NCBI GenBank assembly: GCA_030272155.1
Contig: CP126194.1
Span: 1,417,501-1,481,500, forward strand
Length of the DNA: 64,000 nucleotides
Reading direction: 5' to 3'
From: Tetradesmus obliquus
Taxonomy: Eukaryota; Chlorophyta; Chlorophyceae; Sphaeropleales; Scenedesmaceae
The translations under genes and the position numbers were made by a program. Below the pieces are notes generated by a model. It was given only the letters and a program-made list of their open reading frames with translations. It was not told the origin of the DNA and did no database searches. Of the stretch, positions 23,595 through 36,020 are shown piece after piece (position 1 is the first letter of the stretch; the number at the start of each line of letters is the position of its first letter).

Positions 23595-25369
23595 ATAACT
23601 CAATGTCAGGGTCCAGCAGCTGCGGCCCAAACTGGCTGAGGTCCAGCCCATCCAAAATCAGATTTTCGAATGTCTCCTCAAGGTCAGTCTTGCCTATCAG
23701 CACCACTCCCTGCATCTTGCCGCGCAGCAGCAGCACGCGCACAAACGTTGCATCTGCGGTGCCTTCATCCAGCGCCCGTGTGTACATCACCATGTCCTCT
23801 TGAGGCTGCTGCTGCAGCTTCTGGCCGTTGTACAGCCCCAGAAGCACCACCTTCTTGCCTAGGAAGCGAGTGACATGTGTGAACTGCCAACAACAGCAGG
23901 GCAGCGGGCGGCGCAGCGCAGCGCAGCGCAGGGCACAGGCATGGCACGTCATGACGTGTGACGCATCTGCTGTGGTGAAAAGCAGGCTTACGGCCGCCCG
24001 CATGCTTTCGCACACCTAGCCGCTAGGAGTCTTTGCACCACCCAGTTCGCAAGCGGTTTTGCAATGCGTCAATCTGGCAGCGGCTGCCGGTTGCTTTTGG
24101 CATTTAGGATATCAGGACATGCGGGTCCCAACACCATCATGATGATCATCATGATCTGCTGTGAAAGCACACACATGCAGCAGCCTGCCCAAGCTCACCA
24201 GCTCAAAGCTGAGCGGCTGCAGCTCTTTTTCTAGCGCCCCTGACATGGCAGCAGCCGCGTGGCAACCCATCAGCCGCGCCTGGCTCCACAGTCGCATCTG
24301 GAACCAGTGCAGGGCGGCGCTGCCTGGCGCGACCGTGCAGCAGTCGCCAGCCGCAAACACGCCTGCAGCAGCAGCAGTAGCCGCAGGAGGGCGCGGCAAG
24401 ACACTTAGCAAGGCACTTTGCAAGGCAGTCTGCTTGTATGCTTGCACCTGCATGCCAATGTGCTGACTGTGCTGCTGTCGTAGTTGGGACAAGCTGCCGT
24501 GTTTATATATGGTACTCTGTACCTGAGTTGCACGCAATGCACCCGCAGCGATTTTGCTTCTGCTTGCAGGAAAGCAGAGCAACCAGCGCTAACATTGCTG
24601 CTAGAATGTTGATTGCCTGACCACACCTGGCACTGACACGCTCTGCATGCTGTCATCAACCAAGATGCCTCCATCAGGAGCCCGCGCCAACTCAGCTGCA
24701 GCAGCAGCAACAGCAGCAGCAGCAGCAGCAGCAGCAAAGTTGAACAGCACTTGATGATCGATATGGTAAAGGAATTGCACTCCGTCCCTCACCACATCAC
24801 GCCTGAGGCTGGTTGGAATTGGCAGCCTTTGGCAAGCCACTTCAAGAAACACATTATCACAGCGCAAATGCCATAACCACAGCAGCTTGCCTCGAATATC
24901 ATGGCTGGCCCACCTGGCAGCCAGTGTGTTGCAGGCTCCACAACAAATGTTGCATCTAGCCCAAGCGAAACTGGCTGCAGGCAATCCTCAGGCTTGACCA
25001 AGCCATGTTTCTTACTTTAAGAGTCATACACACAGTGGCTGGCCCACCTGGCAGCCAGTTTGTTGCAGGCTCCACAACAAACACAACTTTTGCATGCAGC
25101 CCAAGCAAAACTGGCTTCAGGCAATCCTCAGCCTTGGCCAAGCAGTGTTTCATACACTAATGTTTCATACACTGCTAGTGTTTCATACACTGCTAGCGTT
25201 TCATACACTGCTAGTGATTCATAAACTAGTGTTTCATACACACAGTGGCTGGCCTACCTGGCAGCCAGTCTGTGGCAGGCTCCACGCCTATCGCCTGCAC
25301 CAGCAGGTCAACCCCCACGCACTCCCTGCTGCTCAGCTGCATGTGCAGCGGCCAGGGGCCATCTGTCAA

Positions 25370-25403
<34 letters not shown>

Positions 25404-28400
25404 CCAGCGGCAGGGGTGCTGCTGGTTTGGCCTGGTGGCGGTTCACTGCCAGCATACACTACCTGCATGCAGCAGCCGTATGGTGATGGCAGCAGAGCAG
25501 CTGCTGTGTGGACGTGCCAGCAGCTCACCTGGAGTGTGTCATATCTGTAACAATATCATCATGCACTGCCCGATTTGCGTCTATTTGTTGGTAAGCCGAT
25601 GGCATGCAGGCATCAATGGCGCGCAGGAAACACACTCGCAGCTGATTGAGATTCCGCAAGCACACTGTCTCATCACACTGTTGATGCCACCGGGAGATGT
25701 ACAGGTGTGTTCATTACTAATAGTACGCCTACCAGTACATTGCGCTCCAGGCGGACATTGGCAGGCAGCTTGCCAGCTGGCAGCTGGTCAACCCACTTTG
25801 GGCCAGCAGCGTGACCCCTCACAGGCTGCTGCTGCTGCTGCTTTGACGACAGCAATGTATGCTGCTCGGTTGCTGTGCCATGGTGCTGCTGCGGCTGTTG
25901 ATCAGCTTGCTGTCGTGGCTGCTGCTGCTGCTGCTGCTGCTCCTGCTGCTGCTGCTGCAGCACTCCCAGCAGGAACTGGGCTGCATCCTCATCAAAGAAG
26001 GCATCGCCAATGTGGCCATGCTTCAGCACCCATACCACTTCAACGTCACGCACAGCTCCGCTGCGGCAGCAGCAGCAGCTCAAGTCAGCACATGCCGGCA
26101 GCGCTCGCATCAACACAAGTCAACACGCGCCAGGTAACAAGCTGTATCCAGCTTCTCATGCCAGTTAGAACGCCAGCGCCGCTCACATTTGCACAAGTCG
26201 GCACACGCCAACAGCAATGGCATCAGCACAAGTCAACACATGTCAGGCAACAAGCTGCAACAAGCTTCTGATGCCAGCTGCAACCATCATGCCAGCTGCA
26301 AGCATCATGCCAGCAGCGCCACTCACATCAGCTCTAGCGCAATGCCGCCGTTGCCCACCACAGCGATGCGCCTGGCGCTGCCCAGCCTGCTGGCGAAGTC
26401 CTGCAGCAGCGTTGACCAGCGTGACCAAGTTTGACAATATATTTGACCGGCACAAACGGCCATGCAGGATTAAAGACCTGCTGCACGCTGCTCCAAATAG
26501 TGTACGCTAAGCGCTAAGCGGTACGCGCTGATACGCCAAGCAAACTTTGCTGCTCATCTGTAGCGATAGCTGAACCTGACTGCGCTGGACGGGATAATGT
26601 GCAGCAAACTCACAACAGCAGTATCAGCCCCAATCCCCAGCCTCCCTCAACAGACACACAGCCTCCGCAGCTCTTGTGTGTGCTTGATAGCTGTGCTGCA
26701 TCGCGTTCCCACACCTCCACAGATTGCGTGTCCCGCAGTGTAATGATGCGCTCGTGATGGAAGCCCAGCACCTGCAGCAAGCGCACACGCAGCGCTGGCC
26801 TGAGCACTCTCAATGCAATGCGCAAGGTGGCAAATTTCACCTCCTTTGAATGTGTCCTTTGGTGCTGATAGCCAAACTTCTCTCAGAGCCCTTGCAACGG
26901 AAAGGTTGCAGGATCACCCAGCCATGCACTGCAGCAGTCACGCACCATATCTGCCACCCGTGGTTATATTGGAAGCTGCGGCTATGCAGCTGGCCTCTTG
27001 TTCTGTGCTGAAGCACACCTTGGGCCTTGCTCCTGCAGCAATGCACAGCCGGTCATATGCCACCTCGGCGCCTGAAGACAGATGCACAACCTGCAGCACA
27101 GCAGCAGCACCCAACAGCAGCAGCAGTTGCGGCGGACAGCATGGCACAGCAGCGCGACTGCAGGACTCAGCAGCACCGTACACCACAGCAACAGCTGTCT
27201 GCTACGTAAGGGGCACTAACCAACGTGCTAGCGCCACCAACACAGGGCACTGCTGGCAGAAGCGTGCTGCACTTGGCTGGCATGCAGCTCTCTGTTTAGC
27301 TATGCGCATCACACGCTCGCTGCATGCACCATGCCATGTGGCACTGGCACAGCAGCTTGGGGCGCTCAAGGTGTGCTGCTGTGCCGATTTCTTATGTGCT
27401 GCAATGGCCTACTAGCACATTGTATGCCAAGATTGCCTCTGCCAGTGCTGCTGTTCTGTGCTGCTGGCTCACCTTAGCGCCAACATCAACTGAGGTGACT
27501 GATGCCTGGATCACTGTCAGGTTGGCATGCTGCAGGGAGGTCAAATCCTTCTCGGCAACTGCAGGAAGTTCAGGGAGTGCAAGGTGCGAAGTTCGCTGTG
27601 TGACAGCGGAAGCGGGCAGCAGCAGCTGCGCCTGATGAGGCACCTTTTGCATGCTTGCAGTGCTCAGGATGTGCTCAGGGTGTGAATGCATAGTGGCTGC
27701 TGCTTGGGCTACCGTCAGGTTGGCGTACTGCAGGGACGCCAAGTTTTTCAGGTAAATCCCCGGAACATTCATAAGTGAAATTGACCTCATGACAGCAATA
27801 CCAAACGGTAGCCGTTTTGCTGGAGCAGCATGTGTGTGCTGCCGCTGTGCAGCAAGTGGCTTTTCTATATGCACCTCCTGCTGTTGGTTCGGTTGAACGC
27901 ACAGCTGTGCCTACAGATAACTGCACTAAGTACACATAAGCCAGCCAATGCATCGATGCTGCACCATTGCATGCAGACACGGTCAAGTGCAGGCCAACAA
28001 ACATCAGCGCGCAAATGCAGTGCAAGCTTGTCCCTCGCAGCAGTGTATGAAGCAGACAATTCACACCTAGAACCTCCTCAATGGTCTTGGTGATCTTGAT
28101 CACTGCATCCACGCCCTGCGAGAAAACAATCAGCAGAACACCTGAGGCTTGCAGGAACTTGCAGCTTGCAGGAACTGCTCTGTGCCACATCACATGCAGC
28201 TAAAGTGCTGTTGGGGCGTGCTCAATCACAACAGCTGCAACTGAAGGCGCCGAGTTAACCCGTACTGGCAAATGCTCGTGCATCGTTACAGGCACCCTGT
28301 ATGTCCAATGCTTGTGCCTACTGTATTATCAAACGTAGGGCATGCTCTGCGCACCTTGAGCACTGCTGAGGAAGATATCAACACCACATTGTCACTGGGG

Positions 28401-28468
28401 GCGAGGCGGCACAGCTCTTCTACACAGCACACGCCAGCTATGCCACCGCCGATAACCACATGGCGCAT
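23578..28468 (-). CDS. PYROXD1: PYROXD1-type FAD/NAD(P)H disulfide oxidoreductase
   Basis: Eleven exons on the minus strand join in phase to about 500 residues, the length of animal PYROXD1: 28468-28355, 28115-28074, 27550-27473, 27090-27019, 26771-26715, 26400-26327, 26060-25739, 25462-25258, 24695-24627, 24362-24199, 23883-23578. The N-terminal FAD motif is VIGGGIAG. LCIAAGARPK and the second nucleotide-binding motif VVGNGGIALEL follow. HIGDAFFDEDAAQF, GILVDDSMQS, VFAAGDCCTV and the C-terminal signature TDLEETFENLIL are strongly PYROXD1-like. The family is a class I pyridine nucleotide-disulfide reductase without the redox-active CXXC. Gln/Ala tracts sit where animal proteins have a variable charged insert. 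Exon 3 was placed by frame and is the weakest. An upstream in-frame Met at 28705 would add a Ser-rich leader. Confidence 0.92.
24899..25258 (-). repeat. three tandem copies of the PYROXD1-like exon 8 3' edge
   Basis: On the minus strand the exon 8 end encoding VEPATDWLPG plus its donor (finishing at 25258) is repeated downstream near 25036-25090 (VEPATNWLPG) and near 24899-24955 (VEPATHWLPG). Each is followed by a G/GT donor. The intervening intron sequence is also duplicated (GGCAATCCTCAG blocks near 24985 and 25120). Confidence 0.92.
25149..25247. repeat. minisatellite of about 17 bp
   Basis: Five to six units of TTTCATACACTGCTAGTG with variants, inside the intron between exons 8 and 9 of the PYROXD1-like gene. 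Confidence 0.9.
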
Positions 28469-28476
28469 GGCAGCGG

Positions 28477-28526
<50 letters not shown>

Positions 28527-29467
28527 ATGCTGCTGTTGCAGGGATGCCTGCTACAGCTTCTTCTTTTGCTGTCAAAATCGAGCCTTTCAAGTGGTTTGTG
28601 GCACTCGCAGCCAGTCGTATCTTTAGCAAGAAACTCAGGAGACTGTACTGCTCTAGGTGGTGAAGCTGTACATTTACAGGCGATCAGGAGCACAATACGA
28701 AACAAGATCTATACGCTGCCGTCTGCTGTTTGCTCTGTACGCTGCGTTGCTTGCTTTGGTTGCGTACTGGCTCCTCTGAAAATGTCATGACGCTGCCCAA
28801 TGTGCCATTAGGGCTTGCAACCAGTGCCAACTGACGTTGAATCCATGAGTTCCAGGCACTGGTATCTCAACAAAGTTGAACAAGCTGTTCCAGCCCTGCT
28901 GAACTGGGCCTTGCTGTCCGCGCTCAGATTGACAGAGCATTTCCCTGACAAGCACTGCACACTATGATACCAGTTGAACAGTTACCAGTAAATGTTACGC
29001 GTTGCAGACGATCTTACCACTCGAGGTCCCCTTCTAGCAAGCCACACACACCAGTGCTGCCACCACCACTGCTGCCACACCACCACCAACCATGCCAGCC
29101 CACGCCAATGCCACTGCGTTGATTCGAGCCTGCAATCAGAATAGAATGGATCTCTCTCAAGCAGCCCCAGTGATGGATGCAGCGCAAGTGCCTGCAGCAG
29201 CTGACTGCACCACACTCTGGCAGCAGCTGCAGCACGCAGTGCAACTGTGGTGAGCAGACCCCTCACACACAAGTAGCCGTAGTGCTGATTGCTTTATATT
29301 CAAACCTGCTGAAGGTTGATGCCAGCAGTCAGATGCATGCTGATTCCAGCAGAGACCTAAGCGCCGCAACGTGTAACCCCAGCAGCTGCTCAGCCAGCAG
29401 CCTCGCCTGCCTCATTCTCCTGCAAGCAGCATCCTGCAACCATGCCTTGCTTTGTCATATGTTGCAG
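28469..29467. other. divergent region between the PYROXD1-like gene and the Gln/Ala-rich gene
   Basis: A long CTG/CAG tract (about 28478-28523) immediately precedes the PYROXD1-like ATG on its coding strand; it would encode polySer if an upstream Met were used. The 5' exon or exons of the gene continuing at 29468 must lie in or near this stretch, but I could not fix them. A short plus-strand frame at 28845 (MSSRHWYLNKVEQ) looks protein-like but has no obvious donor. Confidence 0.45.
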
Positions 29468-30153
29468 GGAAGCTGGCTTGGCCGCGCGTGAGCAGCAGGT
29501 GCAGCAGCAGGCCAGCAAGCATGGTCAACTTGAGCAGCTGCTGTCAGCGCTGTGGCAGCACTTGCAGGAACTGCCTAGAGCCCCTGAGGTGAGTCAGCAG
29601 CAGGCGCTCTCGCACAACAATAGGCGCAAGGATATTCGAATAGCAATAATTTTCGAACTTGAGCATGTGCACGATGACGTCTTTGCTAGCAGCAAAAAGC
29701 CTGGACATGGATTGGTGCGTACATTCAATGTTTGCTGCTGTGGCGGGACGCAGGCCATGCCCGTGCCCTGACTGTCACAGCTGTACTTGCTGCCGGTGTG
29801 CTTGCGTGTGTCAACATGTCACTGCTTCAACTTCGATCATGTCGATCCGTGTATGTTCTGTCATGCTTGCTGTATAGGTGTCTGGCCTGGGCTTGAATAG
29901 CCTGCCCCACCCGGAGCACCCTGCTGCACTGCAGCTGGTGCAGCAGCTGCTGCAGCAGGCCATGCCTGCAGGCCCCCGAAGCAATGCAGCCTCGCTTGCA
30001 GGACAAGCACCTGCAGCAGCAGGCACCCCTCGACCACAGCAGCAGCAGCAGCAGCTGCTGCCAGGGCTGCAGCTGCCAGGGCTGCAGCAGCACCCCCAGC
30101 AGGGGCAGCAGCTTGTGACAAGCTCTGCCGCAAATGCCGTAGCATGCTTGCAG

Positions 30154-30188
<35 letters not shown>

Positions 30189-30898
30189 GGCGATTCGAAA
30201 GCAGTCGAGCCCTCAGGGGGTACTAGGCCACCTGAAGCGGCTAGGTGGTGCGCTGCGGCGTGAGCAGGAGCAGCTGACGCTAATGCAGCAGCAGATGGCT
30301 CAAGACCTGCATGCCGCACAGCAATTTGCTGCTTTCCTGCAAGCAGATCCCGAGGTTGCTGCACGCTTTGAAGCTTGGCAGCTGCAGCAGCCGCAGCAGC
30401 AGCAAGTAGAGCCAGCGTCACAGCTGCAGCGCTGGCAGCAGCTTGACGCAGCAGCAGCAGCAGCAGCAGCGGGTGCCGCACTAGATGCTGGCAAGAAGAA
30501 AAAGAAGCGGAAAAAGCCTGATGCGCAGCACCCAGGCGACACAACAGCGCAGCAGCAGCAGCACGGTGAGGCAGGTCCAGGCCTGCGCGCAACAGCCAGC
30601 GGCGGCAAAACGCAGAAGCAGATGCAGCAGAGCCGCAAGCAGCAGCGGCAGCGAGACAGCCCCAGCCCCAGTCCCTGCAAGAGGCCAAAAGGGCTGCTGC
30701 TGCCACAGCAGGCAGGGCTTGCAGCAGCAGCAGCAGCAGGTGCTGCAGCGGTGCAAGCTGCAGCAGCAGGGGCGCCATCGCCAGGCCCTGAAGCTGCACT
30801 CGATTTGGACATGCTGTATGCTGCTGAGCAGTTGGCAGCTGAGCAGCAGAGGCAAGCGGACTGGGAGCCGCAGCCTGCAGCTGCTGCATCCCCCATGC

Positions 30899-30946
<48 letters not shown>

Positions 30947-31134
30947 AAGGTAGCGGCGCTGGTGGAGTTGCAGCTGGCTGTGCAGAACAGCAGCAGCAGC
31001 AGGTGCGCAGCGTGTCAGCTGCTCGTAGTGAGAGCCCTGTGCGGGAGTCGTCTGCTGACAGGAAAGAGGCGAAGCGGCAGAAGCAGAAGCAGCGCAGGTC
31101 AAAGTCAGCTTCGCCTGCGCCCGTGCCAAAGTGG

Positions 31135-31165
<31 letters not shown>

Positions 31166-31809
31166 GTGACTCAACTGACGAGCAACAGCAGCAGCCGCCG
31201 CAGCAGCAGCAACGTTCTGTCAGCCCACGTGTGAAGCCTGCTGCACGCAGGTCGCCGGCCGGACAGCTGCCTAGCAGCAGGAATGCAGCCACACATGGCA
31301 CATCAGCTGAGGAAGCTGCTGCTGCTGCAGCAGCGGCAGCAGCAAGCGCTGAGCCTAGCAGGCAGCGCAGCAGCAGCGCACCAGTACAGGAAGAAACAGC
31401 TGGGGCTGCTGCTGGTGCAGTACAGCAGGCAGCAGCGGCAGCAGAGGCTGGTGCAGCAGCTGCTGGGCCCAGTGCTGCGCAAGGCAAGCCAGCCAAGCCC
31501 CACTTGTTCAAACCCACCATACCTCGCAGCAGGAAGCTGCACGCTGCTGCTGCTGCTGCAACTGCTGCTGCTGCTGGTGGTCTAGCCCCTGCCCCACAGG
31601 AGGCAGTGCAGCAGCCAGCAGCAGCCGGCGCAGCTGCAGCAGCAGTAGACGCTGCCGAAGCAGCAGCAGCAGCAGCAGCAGCAGCAGGCCCTGGCTCTTT
31701 TGACGAGTGTGATGGCCTTGACTTGCTGCAGGAGGATCTGGATCCCATGGCAGCCGAGGCAGTGCTCGGGGAGCGAGGAGCAAAGCCTGGCAGCTGTGCA
31801 GTTGGCGAG

Positions 31810-31840
<31 letters not shown>

Positions 31841-32664
31841 CTGTCGGCCCTGACGGCGCACCGTTGCGGCGCACGGCGCTGTTCAAAGCTCGGCACCAGG
31901 CTGGATTTAGGCCGTCTGGCATTCAGAAGGCGCTTGAGCGGCAAGCGCAGGAGCGTCGGCAGCAGCAGCAACAGGGGCAGGAGTTGGGTCTGCAGCAGCA
32001 ACAGCAGCAGGAGCTGCCAAGGGCTGCAGATGGGCATGACCAGCCAGGCAATCTGCCACCACTACCAGGGCAGCAGCAGCAGCAGCAAGGGGGTGACCTT
32101 TTCAGGCAGCACTGGCAGCAGCAGCAACAGCAGCTGTGGCAGCAGCACCGCCAGCAGGACAAGGGGCCAGAGGATGGTCTGTTCCAGCAGCACTGGCAGC
32201 AGCAGCACTGGCAGCAGCAGCAGCAGCTGATTGGCGGCGAGGGCAGTTCCATGCCTGGCTCGCAGCAGCAGCAGATGCAGCCCCTTGCTTCATTTGGCAA
32301 TGGGCAGCCGCTGCCATCGCTGCAGCAGCAGCAGCCAGGACATATACAGCACTTGCAGCAGGGAGAGGTGCAGCTGAGGCAGGGCAGCCCCCTCAACCAG
32401 CAGCAGCAGGCTGTGCAGCAGCACTTTTGCCTGCCGGCTAAGCCATGGCAGCGGCGATCGGCAAGCCCTGTAGGCCCAGCACACGGCACTCAGGCCAACC
32501 TGAGTGGGGCTGCTGCTGCTGGTGGTGGTGTGTTTGCAGCTGGGCCCTTGCTTGGGGCCTTCAGCATGCAGCAGCAACAGCCCTTTGGCATGCAGGTGCA
32601 CGTGCCACCATCACAGCAGCAGCAGCAGCAGCGGCATAACTTGCGTGGGAAGCCTGGTGCGGGC

Positions 32665-32696
<32 letters not shown>

Positions 32697-32985
32697 CCAC
32701 GGGCATTGGCAGGAGCCGCACCCTGTGCACCAGCAACGCCCACATCACCCTCACCAACAGCAGCAGCAGCAGGCGCATCAGAAGGGCAGCCAGCATAGCC
32801 GCCACAAGCATGGAGCTGCAGCTGCACATGCACACAAAGGAGCTGCTGCTGCTGCTGCTGGTGGGGCTGGCGGCGTGCTGCGCATGCAGCAGCAGCAGCA
32901 GCAGCGGCGGCAGCAGCAGGAGGAGGATGCTAGTGAGCAGGAGCTGGCAGCAATGGTGGAGGAGCTGCGGCAGGCAGTTGGGTAG
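29468..32985 (+). CDS. Gln/Ala-rich low-complexity protein, probably nuclear (5' incomplete)
   Basis: Two exons are supported: 29468-29588 (entering with one leftover base, so at least one exon is missing upstream) and 29878-32985, which runs open for 1,035 codons from VSGLGLNSL to ELRQAVG. The small exon and the first 150 residues are helical and coiled-coil-like (SKHGQLEQLLSALWQHL, HLKRLGGALRREQEQL). Basic nuclear-localisation-like clusters follow (KKKKRKK, KEAKRQKQKQRR), with SP dipeptides nearby. Two conserved-looking islands are HLFKPTIPRSRKL and RTALFKARHQAGFRPSG. The rest is polyGln, polyAla and His/Gln tracts built from CAG repeats. I do not recognise a family. The composition suggests a transcription or RNA-associated scaffold with large disordered parts; that is inference. 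Confidence 0.7.
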
Positions 32986-33163
32986 CAGCGGTTGTTCTAA
33001 ACGGTAACTTGTGTTATGATCAGCGTAAATGGAGACGGGCCATGTCAGAGACGCTGTGTTTGTAGTGTTGAAGCTGAAGCAATATGTTGCATGCTGTTGC
33101 AGAATGTACTGGCTTCCATGCAATTCTTTATACTGGGGTGCAGGGTTGCTGCCAATTCACGCA

Positions 33164-33255
33164 GCACTCACTGCAGTGTGCTGCTGGGCCTTGCTGCATG
33201 GTCTCAAGTGAGGCAGGATTGATACGTATTATATGAAGTACTATCTGCAGTGTGT
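33164..33255 (+). repeat. dispersed repeat copy A
   Basis: This is similar, over about 90 bases with indels, to the reverse complement of 37937-38030. The best block is a shared stretch around GTGCTGCTGGGCCTTGCTGC followed by ATGGTCTCAAGTGA. It lies between the Gln/Ala-rich gene and the UPF0301 gene. Confidence 0.8.
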
Positions 33256-33615
33256 TGCAAATTGCAGCCCTGCTTTGAAGGGGGTATGGGTGTTCCAGGT
33301 CACCGCACCGCACATGTTCCCAGCCTGATGTCCGTATGTGTAGGTGGTTTCACCGTTGCCAGAGCAGGAGTACGGCTCGTGTTGCGAGGCATTATGATCA
33401 AATGTCTAAAATATTTCAGTGTGTTCTGCTGGCTCACAGACCACCTCTCGGCAGATAGGTGTTATGCCGTTGGTGTATCCTAAAGTCGTCTGTGGGCTCA
33501 CACGACCAATATCAAAACTGTTTGTCAAAGTACTGGCTACCCAAGACGTGTTCTGCTTGATTTGCATAAAGCAAACATATCTACGTACCCATCAGGCACA
33601 TCAAGTTTGCAGAAC

Positions 33616-36020
33616 ATGCAGAGCCGCATTCGTTCTGGGGCTGAGGCCTCAACGTCTTGTAAAGCTCACAATTATAGCAATGGGCTTATCAAGAGGCCTG
33701 TGAGTTGCCTCGTCTGCTGTGCGCTGGTTCCGGTGATGTCCATGTCACCTCCACAGCCCACTGAATGCTGCTCGGTTTCCGCAGGTGCCCAGCAGGATCA
33801 ACAAGCGCTTCGTGCATGCAGTGAGGCAGGCAGTCAGGTGCGCCGTGCTCGCAGCACGCGATCCGCAAGTGCAGCAGCAACAGCAGGGCATCTGGCTCAC
33901 AGGCCTTTGTGTGCGTTATCCTTGCAGTGATGACGACCGTTCTGGCGACCAAACTTATCAGAAGGCCACATCAGTGCCAGACTTTGTGCCTGTGGTGGAG
34001 CCAGGCACTGACTGGCGCGAGTTCAGGTGGGCAGGCATAGTAGCAGTTAGCCCCAATAGAGTGCTTCCGCAGCAGACAGCATGCCTGCAAGCCTGCATGC
34101 ATGCTTGCCTGTTGCAGGAAGTGTGATGTGGAGATGAAACTGCCTGTTATCCTGCAACACAGCACGCGGAGCATGCAGCTCTGCGGCCATCAGTGCCAGC
34201 AGCGGCCAGCACTCGACGTTCCCTTCCTGCATGCTCACTGTTTTGTGCCTTGCAGGGCCCGCCTAGTAGCCAGCAGCAGGGCAGCATCACCAGCAGCAGC
34301 AGCAGAGCCAGCCACAACCAGCAGCAGCAGCGCGCCAGAGGGTGCCTGGGCCACCACCCGCAGCAGCTTCAATCAGCTGGAGTGGGCGCACGAGCTGTCA
34401 AAGCCAGAGGCAGGATGCCTGCTGCTGGCACACCCATACATGTTCAGGGAGAGGCAGGTGGGACTTTTGGTGCTCTGCCTCCTGTAGATTACAATGCGTA
34501 TGTGCTGCGCTGCTTGCTTAGCGCGGCACATGTGGCGGCCGATGTACAGGGTTCTTGCTGGCGCACGGTTTACTTGCACACACCGGGTATTATATGAATT
34601 GCTTGCAACACTGCACGAGGCTGTAGTGATGCAAACAGCAGCTTGCCAGCCACATCTAACATCTATTCCATGTTTGCCGAGGGCCTCATCTGCTGGATCT
34701 CCCACTCTCACCCGCTCCTATGTGTCCCTTTTCTTCGTGCAGACCTACTTCTACCAGGCAGTGATCCTGCTGCTAGACCACGGGCCTGACGGCTCATACG
34801 GCATCATCCTCAACCGCCCCACGCAGTACAAGGTCTCCCAGATCAAGTCCACCGTGCACGAGCTGCTGTCGCTGTTCAGCGACAACAGGCTGTACATGGG
34901 CGGCGACTGCGGGGACACGGCCATGGTGGTGCTCACGCACAGGGATGATATCGAGGGCGTCACACAGGTGCGTGTGGCCAGGTGCCAGGTGCCAGGGGTG
35001 GTTGGGTGGTGGCAGGGGCAGGGGCAAGGGGCTTAGGGGACACTGCCATGGTGGTGCTCACGCACAGGATGATATCGAGGGCGTCACACAGGTGCGTGTG
35101 AGTGGTCAGCGGCACCACGCGGCCTGCTTCTGCTGCTGGTTCCTGGCAGTATCCATGGCATATCAACTGCTGGCTGCACCAAGCAGGTGTGGCAGTTGGG
35201 CACTTGGCTTGAGTTGGTGTGGGGCGTTCGCCAGATTGAGCGAAGGGTTTCTTGCTGGCCGCACAGGCATGGTCCACCTATTGTAACACCTACACGCTGA
35301 CCCGCTGCATAACCTACCCACAACTTATCATATTCAAATCTTGTGTTTCTGGCTGCAGGTCACGGAGGGCGTGTACCACCACAACGTGCACGGTGCCGCA
35401 GCAGCAGTAGCCGCAGGCGCCGCCGAACCCGCGGACTTCCGCTTCTTTGCGCAGTACGCGGGCTGGGCCCCCGGGCAGCTGGAGGAGGAGTGCAAGAGCG
35501 GCGTGTGGTTCTGCACGGCTGCCAGCCCTGCGCTGACGCTGAACGCGGAGCTGAGCAACGGGCGCGCGATGTGGCATGCGGTGCTGCAGGTCATGGGCGG
35601 TGAGTGCTGCTGCTGCTGCTGGTTGTGGCGCTACCGCTGCTGCTGCTGTGGTGGTCAGCCTGTGCACATTTTGTGCATGTTGCAAGCATGGGTTGGTGCA
35701 GCGGGCGATTGACGGGCCTGCAGGAACTTTGACAACCTTGCAGGCGGAAAAAGTGAACTGCATGGAGCTATGGCAGCAGGGAAGCCGCTTCCTGTATGTA
35801 TGCACTATCACATGCTTGCCGTAGCTGACCAGGTGTTGCGCTGCTGCTGCTCCATGTGCCTGTGTGTGGCCATATGCCCGCAGGTGACCATGCACGCGTG
35901 TCAGACATTGTCAGTGAGGTAGAGCGGAGAGACTTGCGGGCAGCCACAGCCAGGCTGCAGCAGCAGCAGCAGGGCATGCCGGAGCAGGAAGTGAGCGAAG
36001 CAGAGCAGGATCAGCAGTGA
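33616..36020 (+). CDS. UPF0301 / YqgE (DUF179, AlgH-like) family protein
   Basis: Seven exons give about 346 residues: 33616-33699, 33785-33837, 33928-34026, 34256-34457, 34743-34967, 35359-35599, 35884-36020. The DUF179 domain begins at GCLLLAHPYMF and includes YFYQAVILLLDHGPDGSYG, IILNRPT, LYMGGDCG and FRFFAQYAGWAPGQLEEE, the typical ordered motifs of bacterial YqgE/AlgH and plant plastid homologues. The first ~130 residues are Ser/Arg/Ala-rich and could be a chloroplast transit peptide plus linker; an in-frame Met at 33562 would lengthen it by 18 residues. The biochemical role of the family is not established. The C-terminal exon is charged and Gln-rich. The 3' edge of exon 5 is duplicated in the following intron. 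Confidence 0.92.
35037..35098 (+). repeat. duplicated 3' edge of UPF0301 exon 5
   Basis: A nearly identical copy of the end of exon 5 plus donor (original about 34912-34975), separated by about 60 bases. It carries one silent change (ACG to ACT) and a one-base deletion (CAGGGATG to CAGGATG) that breaks the frame. The GTGCGTGTG donor is kept. Confidence 0.95.

Noticed and set aside
28438-28705. Upstream start at 28705 for the PYROXD1-like protein
   Set aside because: It would add a leader dominated by a CAG-encoded polySer tract; the ATG at 28468 directly precedes the VIGGGIAG motif and yields the family length of about 500 residues. Kept as an alternative only.
29861-31922. Two long minus-strand open frames (437 and 540 codons) opposite the Gln/Ala-rich gene
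   Set aside because: They are antisense readings of CAG repeats (Ala, Cys, Leu or Ser homopolymers) with no non-repetitive domain; the plus strand has the NLS-like and conserved islands and a coherent splice join.
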